Positions 8,670 to 18,074 of a stretch of DNA of 22,293 bases are shown here, piece by piece; positions within the stretch are counted from its first letter, which is position 1; each line of letters begins with the position of its first letter. The position numbers and the translations under genes were made by a program. Origin of the DNA: Gemmatimonadales bacterium (lineage in GTDB: Bacteria; Gemmatimonadota; Gemmatimonadetes; Gemmatimonadales; GWC2-71-9). The notes under the pieces were generated by a model that saw nothing but the letters and a program-made list of their open reading frames with translations, ran no database searches and was not told the origin of the DNA. The stretch covers positions 1-22,293 of the forward strand of contig JACCSZ010000220.1 of assembly GCA_013812695.1 (NCBI GenBank). The letters are read 5' to 3'.

Positions 8670-10465
8670 GACGGGCGGTCGGTCCGGACCGACTGGCCGG
8701 TCCCACCGCTGCGGAGACGGAGCCAGGCCAGTTGGGTGAGCAGGCTGAGGTGCCCGGCAATGGTTTGAAGGATCTTCATCTTGGAGCGGCCCAGCATGCG
8801 CGCCTCCAGCGTCGCCGGAAACTCGACGATTCGCCGACCGGCCAGGTCCAGTCGGCCCAGCATTTCGGTGACGCCGAAGAAGCCACCTCTCTCCACCGGG
8901 ACACCGGCAACCGTCTGACGGCGATACACCCGAAAGCAGCTGGTGTAGGTGTGCAGCTTCTGCCGAAGCACAATGCGATACAGTCGCGACAGGCTCTTGG
9001 AGAGGAAAAGACGCCAGCGCGAAACATTATGGACGTTGCCCTGCGGATGGTATGGGGAGGCCGTGACCACGTCGACGCCGTCAGTCAGCAGCGGAATCAT
9101 TCGACCCAACTCGTGAGGATCGTAAGTGCAGTCGCAATCCATCGAGCAGACGATGTCCGTCGAGGCGGCCTGGATCCCGGTCTGGATGGCCGCGGCGACA
9201 CCGCGGTTGGTTGCGTGCCGCAGCATGGTGCACCCGGGCATGGCTCCAAAGACGGTGTGAAGGGTCTGCCAGGTGTTGTCGGTACTGCCGTCATCGACAA
9301 AGACAAAGTCTAAGTGATATCGGTTGATCCACTCGCTGACCACGCTTCGCAACGTATTGGCGAGGTATGGAAGCGACTGCTCCTCATTGTAGCAGGGCAC
9401 GACCACCGTGACGGCGGTCAGCACCTTTTCTGGATCCGGATGCGTCACCATCATGATCGGATGGGAATCGACCAGGGCGACCTGGTTCGTTCCCCCCTCC
9501 ACGTCGGGGGCATGCTCGCCCAGCTCGAAGTACTGCGCAATGCTCGTGAACCGGTAGCTCTCCAGGTATTGTCGCACGAGCGTCGGCATCTTCTTCAGGT
9601 TGCGGTACTGGCGGACCTGCTGGGACCAGGAGACCCCGTTGATCCGGGGCTGGTCGGGATCGAGCTCCCACGTGTGGAAGTACATCACATAGGGAAACGG
9701 GCAGTCTCGATCCCAGCGCGCCACCGCGCGCCGGACCATGCCCTGCGGGAACTGGCGGAAGTAGTTTCCTCCCGCGATCGGTACATGAAAGCCGAAGCGC
9801 CTCACCGATGACAGCGGAACTTCGAGGAAGGGGCGTCCTGCAACCATGGTGCGGTAGGGGAATTGCCTCCAAAGTTCACTGGCGTAGGTGCGGAGCATCA
9901 GCCGAACGCTCGAGTCGTACTGATAGCCGGATTCCGCCAGAACCTCGAGCACCCAAGCGTCCGCCGGCCGAAGCCACCCCTCCGCCAGTCGATAACCCAG
10001 GACCCGTCTACCCGTCGCTCGCTCCAACGCCTCGCGAGCGCGCACGCAATCCTCCCGAAACGCCTCCTGTGACAGTCCGCGGAGCGGTCGATGATGGTAC
10101 CCCTTACTCGCGACTTCGTGGCCGCGGGCTACGACCTCACGCACCAACTCTGGTGCGGCGTCGGCAACCCAGCCAAGCACGAAGAATGTTGCACGGGCGC
10201 CACACTCATCGAGGAGCGCCAACGTGCGCCGAGTGCTGGCTTCGAGTCGCATCTCGAATCGGTACCACCGGTCTTCCCGAATCACCGCTTGAAGCGGCGT
10301 CACGTGGAAGTAGTCCTCAAGTGCAACGGTCAGCACATGGGTTCTGGTCGAACCGGAACGCGACAACCGGCCGCCCAGCTCTGTCATGACCCCCTCGCGA
10401 GCCGGCTCGGTCCGCGGGACGGGCTCGTAGAGAAACCCGGAATCATGCACTGAGAAGCGGCTCAT
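8666..10465 (-). CDS. Fusion protein: DUF3473-type polysaccharide deacetylase + family 2 glycosyltransferase
   Basis: Two-domain protein of 599 residues. Residues ~42-312 resemble the deacetylases of exosortase (XrtA/PEP-CTERM) loci: LTVALEDYFHV (45-55), FLEVPLSSV (213-221), GGNYFRQFP (232-240) and the DUF3473 hallmark YFHTWELDPDQPR (262-274). Residues ~350-599 are a GT2 domain: VVVPCYNEE (354-362), VDDGSTDNTW (390-399), MDCDCTYDP (442-450). The deacetylase active site is altered: A48 sits where relatives have the first Asp of VDVEDYF, K121 replaces the first His of the HGYxH motif, and RLAE (159-162) replaces RAPS; H125, R159 and H264 remain. First gene of the operon. The ATG at 10465 has no clear ribosome site; the in-frame ATG at 10387 is preceded by GAGGGGG and would give 573 residues, still before the first domain. 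Confidence 0.88.
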   Translation of the reverse strand: MSRFSVHDSGFLYEPVPRTEPAREGVMTELGGRLSRSGSTRTHVLTVALEDYFHVTPLQAVIREDRWYRFEMRLEASTRRTLALLDECGARATFFVLGWVADAAPELVREVVARGHEVASKGYHHRPLRGLSQEAFREDCVRAREALERATGRRVLGYRLAEGWLRPADAWVLEVLAESGYQYDSSVRLMLRTYASELWRQFPYRTMVAGRPFLEVPLSSVRRFGFHVPIAGGNYFRQFPQGMVRRAVARWDRDCPFPYVMYFHTWELDPDQPRINGVSWSQQVRQYRNLKKMPTLVRQYLESYRFTSIAQYFELGEHAPDVEGGTNQVALVDSHPIMMVTHPDPEKVLTAVTVVVPCYNEEQSLPYLANTLRSVVSEWINRYHLDFVFVDDGSTDNTWQTLHTVFGAMPGCTMLRHATNRGVAAAIQTGIQAASTDIVCSMDCDCTYDPHELGRMIPLLTDGVDVVTASPYHPQGNVHNVSRWRLFLSKSLSRLYRIVLRQKLHTYTSCFRVYRRQTVAGVPVERGGFFGVTEMLGRLDLAGRRIVEFPATLEARMLGRSKMKILQTIAGHLSLLTQLAWLRLRSGGTGQSVRTDRPS

Positions 10466-10808
10466 GGTCGCGTGTAAATCACTATATCAAAGCGTGTTGA
10501 GACACCACAACCAGGCTATTAAGGTAGCCATGGTCGAGAGCCGGATCATTGAAACCCGATGTGGAGCTCAGAAGTTCATCCCGATTCCGGAGGGCCTTAC
10601 GTCTCGCTGCGGGAGCGACGCGGCCGTCGGTCGCGCGCACGTATGTCCCTCAATCTATGCTAAGACGTGAGACCGCAGGAATGGATGTTCCGGCGCGGTC
10701 TTGGGCGCACAGTGAACGGGCTGACCGGGCCGCGACTGAATCGGGCTCGGGCGGTGATCGAAGCAAGATGCATTCCGGTTGGCAGTCGGCGTCGCTGAGA
10801 CCGGAGGG
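10466..10808. other. 343-base intergenic stretch with no gene
   Basis: Between the glycan operon's first gene and the 3' end of the membrane-protein gene, both on the minus strand. Short open frames here have no ribosome sites, domains or convincing composition. Apart from the candidate promoter near 10481-10510, I see no strong terminator hairpin with a T-run, tRNA or tandem repeat. It presumably holds the end of the upstream transcript and regulatory DNA for the operon. Confidence 0.5.
10481..10510 (-). promoter_or_regulatory. Candidate sigma-70-like promoter of the glycan operon
   Basis: Read on the minus strand, TTGTGG (10510-10505) is followed after 18 bases by TATAGT (10486-10481). The -10 hexamer is one base from consensus; the -35 is weak, with only TTG matching. 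Transcription would begin near 10473, leaving almost no leader before the ATG at 10465 but about 85 bases before the better-supported ATG at 10387. It lies in a visibly more AT-rich patch than its surroundings. Confidence 0.4.
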
Positions 10809-11621
10809 TCACTGCCTAGGCGGTGGGAGGGGCGGAACCTCCTCATTGACCGCATTCATTGCGCGCCATTCGCCGAGCATGAGTGCCTGTTCGGATAGTC
10901 CCATGGCTTGCTTTGCGTGCTCCTTGAGCGCCATTACGAGAAATGCCGCTACTGCGGTTGCGAATACCCCGATGTAGAGCGCCGTCAACTCCGTGAACAG
11001 GGGGATGTCATCGATGCCGGCAGCCCTGAGGGCATGGCCGCGGGTCGCTAGCGTGCCAGGAAGTGCCGCGCTGCTTGGAGCCGGCACTCCAAAAGGTGTC
11101 TTACCAGGCGGCACACGAGGCGCCGAGGGGCTTCGGAGAACTCCCACTTCTTCAGGTGAATCCCAGACTTTCCCAGTGGCGGTCGCCGTCTCGAGCGACT
11201 GACGGAGGCGAGTCGTGTAGCGCAGCAGACAGTAGATGGAGCTTGCAAGCAGCAGCGCGGGCAACAGAGCCAAGAACGAGGCCCGGGAGCGCCGCCACCA
11301 ACGTCGTGCCGCGTCGGAAGCGGTTTCTCGATCGAACGGATCCCGCTCCGGCACGGGGCGTAGAATGTCCGCGAACATGACTCGGGCGAAGATGTCGCGC
11401 ACATAGAAGAGGTAAGCGAGGAGCAGCAGGCAGACGACTGGCGCATAAAAGACCAGAAAGCGGCTGTGCAGGTCGTACGCCGGTAGCCACCGAAACGCCG
11501 TCACCGGGATCGGCAACATCGCCATTGCAAAGGCACACACAAAGAGCCACCCGCGGAGGGACCCGAAGTAACTTCGGCGGCGGTGAGCTGCAACCTGCTT
11601 GGACAAAGTGTCGGGAGTCAT
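10809..11621 (-). CDS. Uncharacterised four-helix membrane protein
   Basis: I do not recognise this 270-residue protein. It has four hydrophobic segments at about residues 25-43, 55-74, 116-133 and 210-232, a basic N-terminus, and an Arg/Trp-rich stretch just before helix 3 (ARRWWRRSR, 105-113). Between helices 3 and 4 is a ~75-residue loop rich in Pro, Ala and Ser (residues ~135-210), probably extracytoplasmic and disordered. It ends in a proline-rich tail, EEVPPLPPPRQ. The start at 11621 is preceded by AGGTGAGG, an adequate though close ribosome site. It is divergent from the metallophosphoesterase gene and separated by 343 bases from the glycan operon, so it is probably its own transcript. 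GC-biased third positions and membrane topology support a real gene. Confidence 0.65.
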   Translation of the reverse strand: MTPDTLSKQVAAHRRRSYFGSLRGWLFVCAFAMAMLPIPVTAFRWLPAYDLHSRFLVFYAPVVCLLLLAYLFYVRDIFARVMFADILRPVPERDPFDRETASDAARRWWRRSRASFLALLPALLLASSIYCLLRYTTRLRQSLETATATGKVWDSPEEVGVLRSPSAPRVPPGKTPFGVPAPSSAALPGTLATRGHALRAAGIDDIPLFTELTALYIGVFATAVAAFLVMALKEHAKQAMGLSEQALMLGEWRAMNAVNEEVPPLPPPRQ

Positions 11622-11704
11622 ACCTCACCTGCCTAATTTGTAGCGCGCTGCCAATGTCACCTATGGCTTATACTGCATCGTAGGGGCTGTAAAGTCGACT
11701 CCTG

Positions 11705-11724
11705 CTGGAGCTGACGATCTCCAG
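11705..11724. repeat. Short inverted repeat just upstream of the phosphoesterase gene
   Basis: CTGGAG (11705-11710) and CTCCAG (11719-11724) can pair as a 6-bp stem with an 8-base loop, ending 7 bases before the ATG at 11732. It would lie in the 5' leader and could mask the start, or could be chance; no T-run follows, so it is not a terminator. Confidence 0.25.
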
Positions 11725-11731
11725 ATCCAGA

Positions 11732-12568
11732 ATGCGCCCGTGGGCGGTGAAGCTCTACAGTTTTCTCTACCCCCACGACTGGCCGGCCAGGCTCGTGCGC
11801 CAGCTCGGTTGTCGGGCGGAACTCAAGGTACGGGAACATACGGTGGCCGTGCGCTCAATCGGAGGCCCGGCCCCGTTGCGCGTCGCGTATGCCTCGGATT
11901 TCCACGCGGGGCCGATGACTGATGGAGGGATCATCGCCGGTGCGTGTGATGCCCTGCGCGCCGCCGCTCCGGACGTGCTCTTGCTAGGGGGCGACTTCGT
12001 GGAGCATGACGCGGCTCAGATCGAGTGGGTCGCGCCGCTGCTGGGTGCGGTTCCCGCGCCGGCAGGCCGCTTCGCGGTGTTGGGGAATCATGACTGGTGG
12101 ACCGACGCGCCACGGATCACCGACGCCCTGGAGCGGGCTGGCGTCCAGGTGCTTGTGAACCGAAACGTCCGGCTGGCCGAGCCCTACGAGAACGTATGGA
12201 TCTGCGGGTTGGGCGATCCGTGGGGCAGCCGGCCCGATCCGGCCGCCAGTTTCGAAGGTGCCTCAGGCATGCGCCTTCTGCTCATGCATTCCCCCTCTGG
12301 CCTTGTCGACGTTGGCCGATTCTCCTTCGACCTCGCCCTGTGCGGACACACCCACGGGGGCCAGATCGCCTTGCCCGGCGGCATCCCAATCATCGTTCCA
12401 CACGGGCCGCTCAGTCGGCGATACGCTCGGGGACGCTTCGAGGTCGGAGGGGGAAGAGCGATGATCGTGAGCTGCGGAGTCGGATGCAGCGCTTTGCCCC
12501 TGCGCGTCTTCGCCGATCCGGAGATTCTAGTGTGCACCATCTCGGAAGCCGCTGTGGCCGAGGCGTGA
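11732..12568 (+). CDS. YkuE-like calcineurin-family metallophosphoesterase
   Basis: Binuclear metal phosphoesterase of 278 residues. All five signature blocks are present: ASDFH (54-58), LGGDF (85-89), LGNHDWW (117-123), MHSP (H186) and GHTHGGQ (205-211). The spacing and the C-terminal SRRYARGRFEVGG and VSCGVGCS blocks match the YkuE/LpxG-like group, some of which act on lipid-linked phosphate or UDP-diacylglucosamine. The substrate here is not determined. The N-terminus has no classical signal peptide, only a mildly hydrophobic segment. No good ribosome site precedes the ATG; a GTG five codons later is an alternative. It begins a plus-strand run with the oxidoreductase 67 bases downstream. 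Confidence 0.88.
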   Translation: MRPWAVKLYSFLYPHDWPARLVRQLGCRAELKVREHTVAVRSIGGPAPLRVAYASDFHAGPMTDGGIIAGACDALRAAAPDVLLLGGDFVEHDAAQIEWVAPLLGAVPAPAGRFAVLGNHDWWTDAPRITDALERAGVQVLVNRNVRLAEPYENVWICGLGDPWGSRPDPAASFEGASGMRLLLMHSPSGLVDVGRFSFDLALCGHTHGGQIALPGGIPIIVPHGPLSRRYARGRFEVGGGRAMIVSCGVGCSALPLRVFADPEILVCTISEAAVAEA

Positions 12569-12635
12569 TAACTGCCCACGGCTTGGTTCCGGCAGTGCCC
12601 AGCATGCTGGTGCCCAAAGACACTGAGCCGGGCGG

Positions 12636-13742
12636 ATGACGGCGTGCTCAGTGCCGAGTCCGATCTTTTCACACATCTCCCTGGGTCGTCTCGGGCTTGC
12701 GAACCGCATCGTCATGGCGCCGATGACGCGGAGTCGTGCGGGGCCGCAGCGCGTTCCGAGCCGGCTCGCGGCCACCTACTACGCGCAACGCGCCACCGCC
12801 GGCCTCATCATCACCGAGGGAGCGCATGTCTCTCCGGAAGGGGTAGGGTTTCCCGGGACGCCGGGGATGCACACCAACGAACAGGCCGACGGGTGGGGTT
12901 CCGTGACCCGGGAGGTTCACGCAGCGGGCGGTCGCATCTACCTGCAGCTTTGGCATGTTGGACGAGTCTCGCACGTATCGATGCAACCGGGCGGCGCGCC
13001 GCCTGTCGCGCCTTCGGCTGTCGCGTTGGACCGCTCCATTTACACGGAGACTGGGCTTCAACCCGCCAGTGCGCCGCGCGCCCTGGAACGGGCCGAGATC
13101 CGGGTCGTTATAGAGCAGTTCGGCAGGGCTGCGCGTTTGGCGCATGACGCCGGATTCGACGGAGTCGATATCCATGCGGCAAACGGATATCTCATCGATC
13201 AGTTTCTGCGGGACGGCACGAATCGCCGGGCCGACGAGTATGGAGGTTCGATCGATAATCGAGCGCGATTTCTGCTCGACATATTCGAGGCCGCAAGTGC
13301 CGTGTGGGGGCCCGCGCAGGTCGGCGTACGGATATCACCCCTTCATCCGCACAATGGAATGCATGACAGCGATCCTCAGGCGCTGTTTCGTTACGTCGCG
13401 CATTCCCTTGCAGAGTTGGGGGCGGGGTATCTACACGTGGTCGAGCCCGGAGCGGGGCACCCGAGCTCGACGGCGGCAGGGCTGCACATGATCCGAGCTC
13501 TGCGCCAAGCATTCCCCAATCGGCTCATGCTCGATGGAGGATTGGACCGGAGCTCTGCGGAAAGAGCAATCTCAGCGTCCAAGGCGGACCTGGTTGCGCT
13601 CGCCACTCCCTTCATCGCCAATCCCGATCTCGTCGAGCGACTCGCGAAGGGTTTGAAGCTGGCCCTGGCAGATCCGCGGGTATACTACGAGGGTGGGGCC
13701 GCTGGATACATCGACTATCCCTCCTTTTGCGGGCGTGAATGA
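12636..13742 (+). CDS. Old-yellow-enzyme family NADH:flavin oxidoreductase (NemA-like)
   Basis: FMN-containing TIM-barrel ene-reductase of 368 residues, the usual family length. FMN- and substrate-site motifs are clear: NRIVMAPMTRSRA (23-35), QLWHVGR (104-110), DIHAANGYLIDQFLRD (178-193) with the H180/N183 pair that binds the substrate's activating group, and DEYGGSIDNRARF (200-212). The C-terminal phosphate-binding segment is seen as MLDGGL and VALATPFIANPDLV. Relatives reduce activated alkenes, nitroesters, quinones or N-ethylmaleimide with NAD(P)H; the physiological substrate is usually unknown. It follows the phosphoesterase by 67 bases and precedes the epimerase gene by 72, so it may share their transcript but no functional link is evident. 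CCAGCATGCTGG at 12599-12610, in the gap before it, is a 12-base palindrome of unclear meaning. Confidence 0.92.
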   Translation: MTACSVPSPIFSHISLGRLGLANRIVMAPMTRSRAGPQRVPSRLAATYYAQRATAGLIITEGAHVSPEGVGFPGTPGMHTNEQADGWGSVTREVHAAGGRIYLQLWHVGRVSHVSMQPGGAPPVAPSAVALDRSIYTETGLQPASAPRALERAEIRVVIEQFGRAARLAHDAGFDGVDIHAANGYLIDQFLRDGTNRRADEYGGSIDNRARFLLDIFEAASAVWGPAQVGVRISPLHPHNGMHDSDPQALFRYVAHSLAELGAGYLHVVEPGAGHPSSTAAGLHMIRALRQAFPNRLMLDGGLDRSSAERAISASKADLVALATPFIANPDLVERLAKGLKLALADPRVYYEGGAAGYIDYPSFCGRE

Positions 13743-13814
13743 TCGACGGCCAGGCCGATCGGGCTCGTGCGCTTGGCGAAACAGTGGGCCGTCCTCCTCC
13801 CGCCCGGCCACCCC

Positions 13815-14891
13815 ATGAATGAGGCCCGCCTCGCCCTGTGTTTCGGGACACGGCCCCAGGTCATCAAGGCGTCCGCGTTGCTCGGGCCGCTGCGAGCGTG
13901 TTGGCCGGTGATGGTGGTGGATACGGGGCAACACTACGATTTCGAGCTGAACGGTCTTCTGTACCGGCAGCTTGGCGTACCGCAGCCGGATCATTTTCTG
14001 GGAGTGGGGTCCGGTGACCCGGCCCAGCAAACGGCCGCCGTCCTGGTCCGCACCGCGGAACTGCTCCGTCGGCATGCCCCGGACGCCATCGTGGTTATTG
14101 GAGACACCAACAGTACCCTGGGCTCCGCGCTGGCGGCCAGCAAGCAGGGCATCCCGGTGGTACACGTCGAGGCGGGTCTTCGGGCGACCGAGGCCGGCCT
14201 GCCCGAGGAGGCGAACCGGCGGGTTGTCGACGTGCTCGCCCACGTGCTGTGCGCTCCGTCCCGATCCGCAGCCGAGCGGCTCGAGGCCGAACGAGTGCCG
14301 GGCCGCGTCGCGCTTACCGGCGACGTTGCGCGCGATGCCCTCGAGCGCCACCTCGAACTGGCCCCCGCGGCCACGGCCCGAAGCCCCTTCGCGCTGCTGA
14401 CCCTTCATCGCGCGGCGCTCACTGCCGATGCCCTCGCGCTCCGCTCGGCGCTGAGCGCGGCGGGCGAGGTGGGTCTGCCGGTCGTGTTCCCCGCCCACCC
14501 GCGTACCCGACAGGCATTGGAACGTTTCGGTCTGCTGTCGGAGCTGGCGACGTCGATCTCCGTGATCCCTCCACTGGGTTATCTGGAGTCGATCGCCGCG
14601 GTCCGAGATGCCGAAGTGGTCATCACCGATTCCGGCGGCCTTCAGCGCGAGGCATATTGGCTGCGGACGCCCTGCGTGACGTTGCGGGAGGAGACCGAAT
14701 GGGCTGAAACCGTCGAGTGCGGGGCGAACACCCTGCTGCCTCCCATGGAGGCGCCGGACAGGCTTGTTCGAGCAGTGGCAGATCAGCGCCGCCGACGGAA
14801 CGAGGAGCCATGGACCCCTGACGCCTACGGCGACGGCCGGGCCGCCGACCGGATCGTGGCTGCCGTCAAGGGTTTCCTGGAGGGCGGCTGA
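13815..14891 (+). CDS. wecB: UDP-N-acetylglucosamine 2-epimerase (non-hydrolysing)
   Basis: Interconverts UDP-GlcNAc and UDP-ManNAc, feeding ManNAc-type sugars into surface glycans. The 358-residue protein has the family's blocks: CFGTRPQVIK (9-18), DTGQHYD (36-42), GDTNSTL (96-102), HVEAGLRATEAGLPEEANRR (117-136) with catalytic acids near D97, E119 and E131, TLHR (196-199), FPAHPRT (225-231), ITDSGGLQREA (270-280) and TEWAET (294-299). An in-frame GTG at 13767 exists, but the ATG at 13815 lies directly before the conserved strand. In most relatives TLHR is followed by AEN; here it is AAL, a small divergence next to the active-site histidine. No wecC-type dehydrogenase is in the window. The product could feed the neighbouring glycan operon, although it is on the other strand about 3.3 kb from that operon's promoter. 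Confidence 0.9.
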   Translation: MNEARLALCFGTRPQVIKASALLGPLRACWPVMVVDTGQHYDFELNGLLYRQLGVPQPDHFLGVGSGDPAQQTAAVLVRTAELLRRHAPDAIVVIGDTNSTLGSALAASKQGIPVVHVEAGLRATEAGLPEEANRRVVDVLAHVLCAPSRSAAERLEAERVPGRVALTGDVARDALERHLELAPAATARSPFALLTLHRAALTADALALRSALSAAGEVGLPVVFPAHPRTRQALERFGLLSELATSISVIPPLGYLESIAAVRDAEVVITDSGGLQREAYWLRTPCVTLREETEWAETVECGANTLLPPMEAPDRLVRAVADQRRRRNEEPWTPDAYGDGRAADRIVAAVKGFLEGG

Positions 14892-14895
14892 GCCC

Positions 14896-15708
14896 GTGCA
14901 CCAGCCCGCCCTTGCACTGAGGCTCGCCCGCCTCCACGTCTATCCCATCAAGTCCGCCGCCGGCCTCGCGCCCGTCGAGTGGCCCGTGGACGGCTTCGGC
15001 CTCCGCCACGACCGGCGTTGGATGGTCGTCGATGCGCGCGGCAAGATGCTTTCTCAGCGTACCCACCCCCGCCTCGCCCTCGCACGCCCATCGGTGGTCG
15101 GCGACACGCTTCGGGTCGAGGCTCCGGGCATGCCGGCCATCGAGCTTCCCTTGGAGCCCGTGACCCGTGGCGGAGCGGCCACGACCGTGGTCGTGTGGGA
15201 CGATACGTGCTCCGCCCAGTCCACTGGACAGCGGCCGGCACGGTGGTTCTCCGAGTTTCTGGAGACCGATTGCAGCCTGGTCTACATGCCTGACAGCACC
15301 GTCCGTCCTGCCGACCCCGCCTACGCGCCGGCAGGAACCCGCGTCAGCTTCGCTGACGGATTCGGGTTCCTGCTGATCTCGGAGGAATCGCTCGCCGACC
15401 TGAACGGCCGCCTCGACTCAGCGCTCCCGATGGACCGGTTTCGGCCGAATCTCGTCATCGCGGGCGGCGAGCCGTTCGGAGAGGACGCGATGACGGACTT
15501 CATGATAGCCGGCATCCGGTTCCAGGTCGTGAAGCCGTGCGACCGCTGCGTGATCACCACCACCAATCAGCTCACCCTCGAGCGCGGACCGGAGCCGCTT
15601 CGGACGCTCGCGACCTATCGCCGCCAGGGTGGCAAGGTGCTGTTCGGCCAGAACGTGGTCCACCAGGGGACCGGCCGCCTCCGTCTCGGAGCGCCGCTGC
15701 AGGTGTAA
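14896..15708 (+). CDS. MOSC-domain protein (YcbX/mARC-like)
   Basis: Protein of about 270 residues with an N-terminal MOSC beta-barrel domain (LHVYPIKSAAGLAPVEWPV, 13-31; GLRHDRRWMVVD, 35-46) and a C-terminal MOSC domain ending FGQNVVHQG (250-258). The conserved cysteine motif that can ligate molybdenum cofactor is KPCDRCVITTTNQ (213-225), with C215 and C218. Family members such as YcbX and mARC reduce N-hydroxylated compounds using a reductase partner; none is adjacent here. The GTG start follows the epimerase stop by four bases, with GGAGG at 14879-14883 upstream, suggesting coupling. The same frame is open further upstream inside wecB but homology begins at this start. Confidence 0.85.
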   Translation: MHQPALALRLARLHVYPIKSAAGLAPVEWPVDGFGLRHDRRWMVVDARGKMLSQRTHPRLALARPSVVGDTLRVEAPGMPAIELPLEPVTRGGAATTVVVWDDTCSAQSTGQRPARWFSEFLETDCSLVYMPDSTVRPADPAYAPAGTRVSFADGFGFLLISEESLADLNGRLDSALPMDRFRPNLVIAGGEPFGEDAMTDFMIAGIRFQVVKPCDRCVITTTNQLTLERGPEPLRTLATYRRQGGKVLFGQNVVHQGTGRLRLGAPLQV

Positions 15709-15719
15709 ATTCCCGCCCC

Positions 15720-16063
15720 ATGCAAGTCCAGATCTTCGGCATCAAGAAGAGCCCGGCGACCCGGAAGGCGCTCCGATTCTTCGCCGAGCGCCGCGTCCAA
15801 GTCCACTTCGTCGACCTGCAGGAGCGCCCCGCCTCGCCCGGCGAGCTGCGCCGGTTCGCGCAGCGCTTCGGCGTCGACGCGCTACTCGATCGCGAGGCAC
15901 GCCGCTTTGCCGATCTGGGCCTGGGCCCAGCCCGGCTCAGCGACGAGCGCTGGCTCGACAAGCTGGTGGAGGAGCCGCTGCTGCTGCGCATGCCGCTCGT
16001 GCGCCTCCAGCAGCAGCTCACCGTCGGCGAGGCCGAGCCGACCTGGCGTGAGTGGGTGGGAAA

Positions 16064-16067
<4 letters not shown>
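15720..16067 (+). CDS. ArsC/Spx-fold small protein without catalytic cysteine
   Basis: Thioredoxin-fold protein of 115 residues matching the ArsC/YffB/Spx group: IFGIKKSPATRKALRFF (5-21), a FVDLQERPASPGELRRF middle segment, and a C-terminal PLLLRMPLVR block, which is the family's conserved Arg-Pro-type region. Arsenate reductases carry a Cys in the first loop (GIxNCDT); here that position is S11 (GIKKSPAT), and there is no other cysteine in the protein. It is therefore unlikely to be an arsenate reductase and may be a binding or regulatory relative. It lies 11 bases after the MOSC gene and overlaps the ABC-F start by ATGA, so it is probably co-translated with that ATPase. Confidence 0.82.
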
Positions 16068-18007
<1,940 letters not shown>

Positions 18008-18020
18008 CCGGGAGTCAGCC

Positions 18021-18042
18021 TGCTTGCAAGCACCTACTTGCA
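18021..18042. promoter_or_regulatory. Candidate TetR operator: palindrome plus repeated half-site
   Basis: TGCTTGCAAGCA (18021-18032) is a perfect 12-base palindrome. The half CTTGCA (18023-18028) recurs at 18037-18042, where it overlaps the -35 hexamer of the promoter below. A repressor bound here would block that promoter, the usual arrangement for autoregulated TetR-efflux operons. No binding data; inference from position. Confidence 0.45.
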
Positions 18043-18066
18043 CAATTTCCCACCGTACTTTATACT
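18038..18066 (+). promoter_or_regulatory. Promoter of the tetR-tolC-RND efflux operon
   Basis: TTGCAC (18038-18043), a 17-base spacer and TATACT (18061-18066), five of six matches at the -10 and an optimal spacing. Transcription would start near 18073, essentially at the ATG at 18075, and there is no Shine-Dalgarno sequence in between (only a C-run), so the regulator mRNA is probably leaderless or nearly so. Confidence 0.6.
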
Positions 18067-18074
18067 CGCCCCCC

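Noticed and set aside
11669..11674. TATACT as a -10 box for the metallophosphoesterase gene
   Set aside because: No acceptable -35 hexamer at 16-18 bases upstream; too weak to list as a promoter.
12599..12610. Palindrome CCAGCATGCTGG between phosphoesterase and oxidoreductase genes
   Set aside because: Short, does not extend beyond 12 bases, has no T-run after it and no matching copy that I could see nearby; neither a terminator nor a convincing operator.
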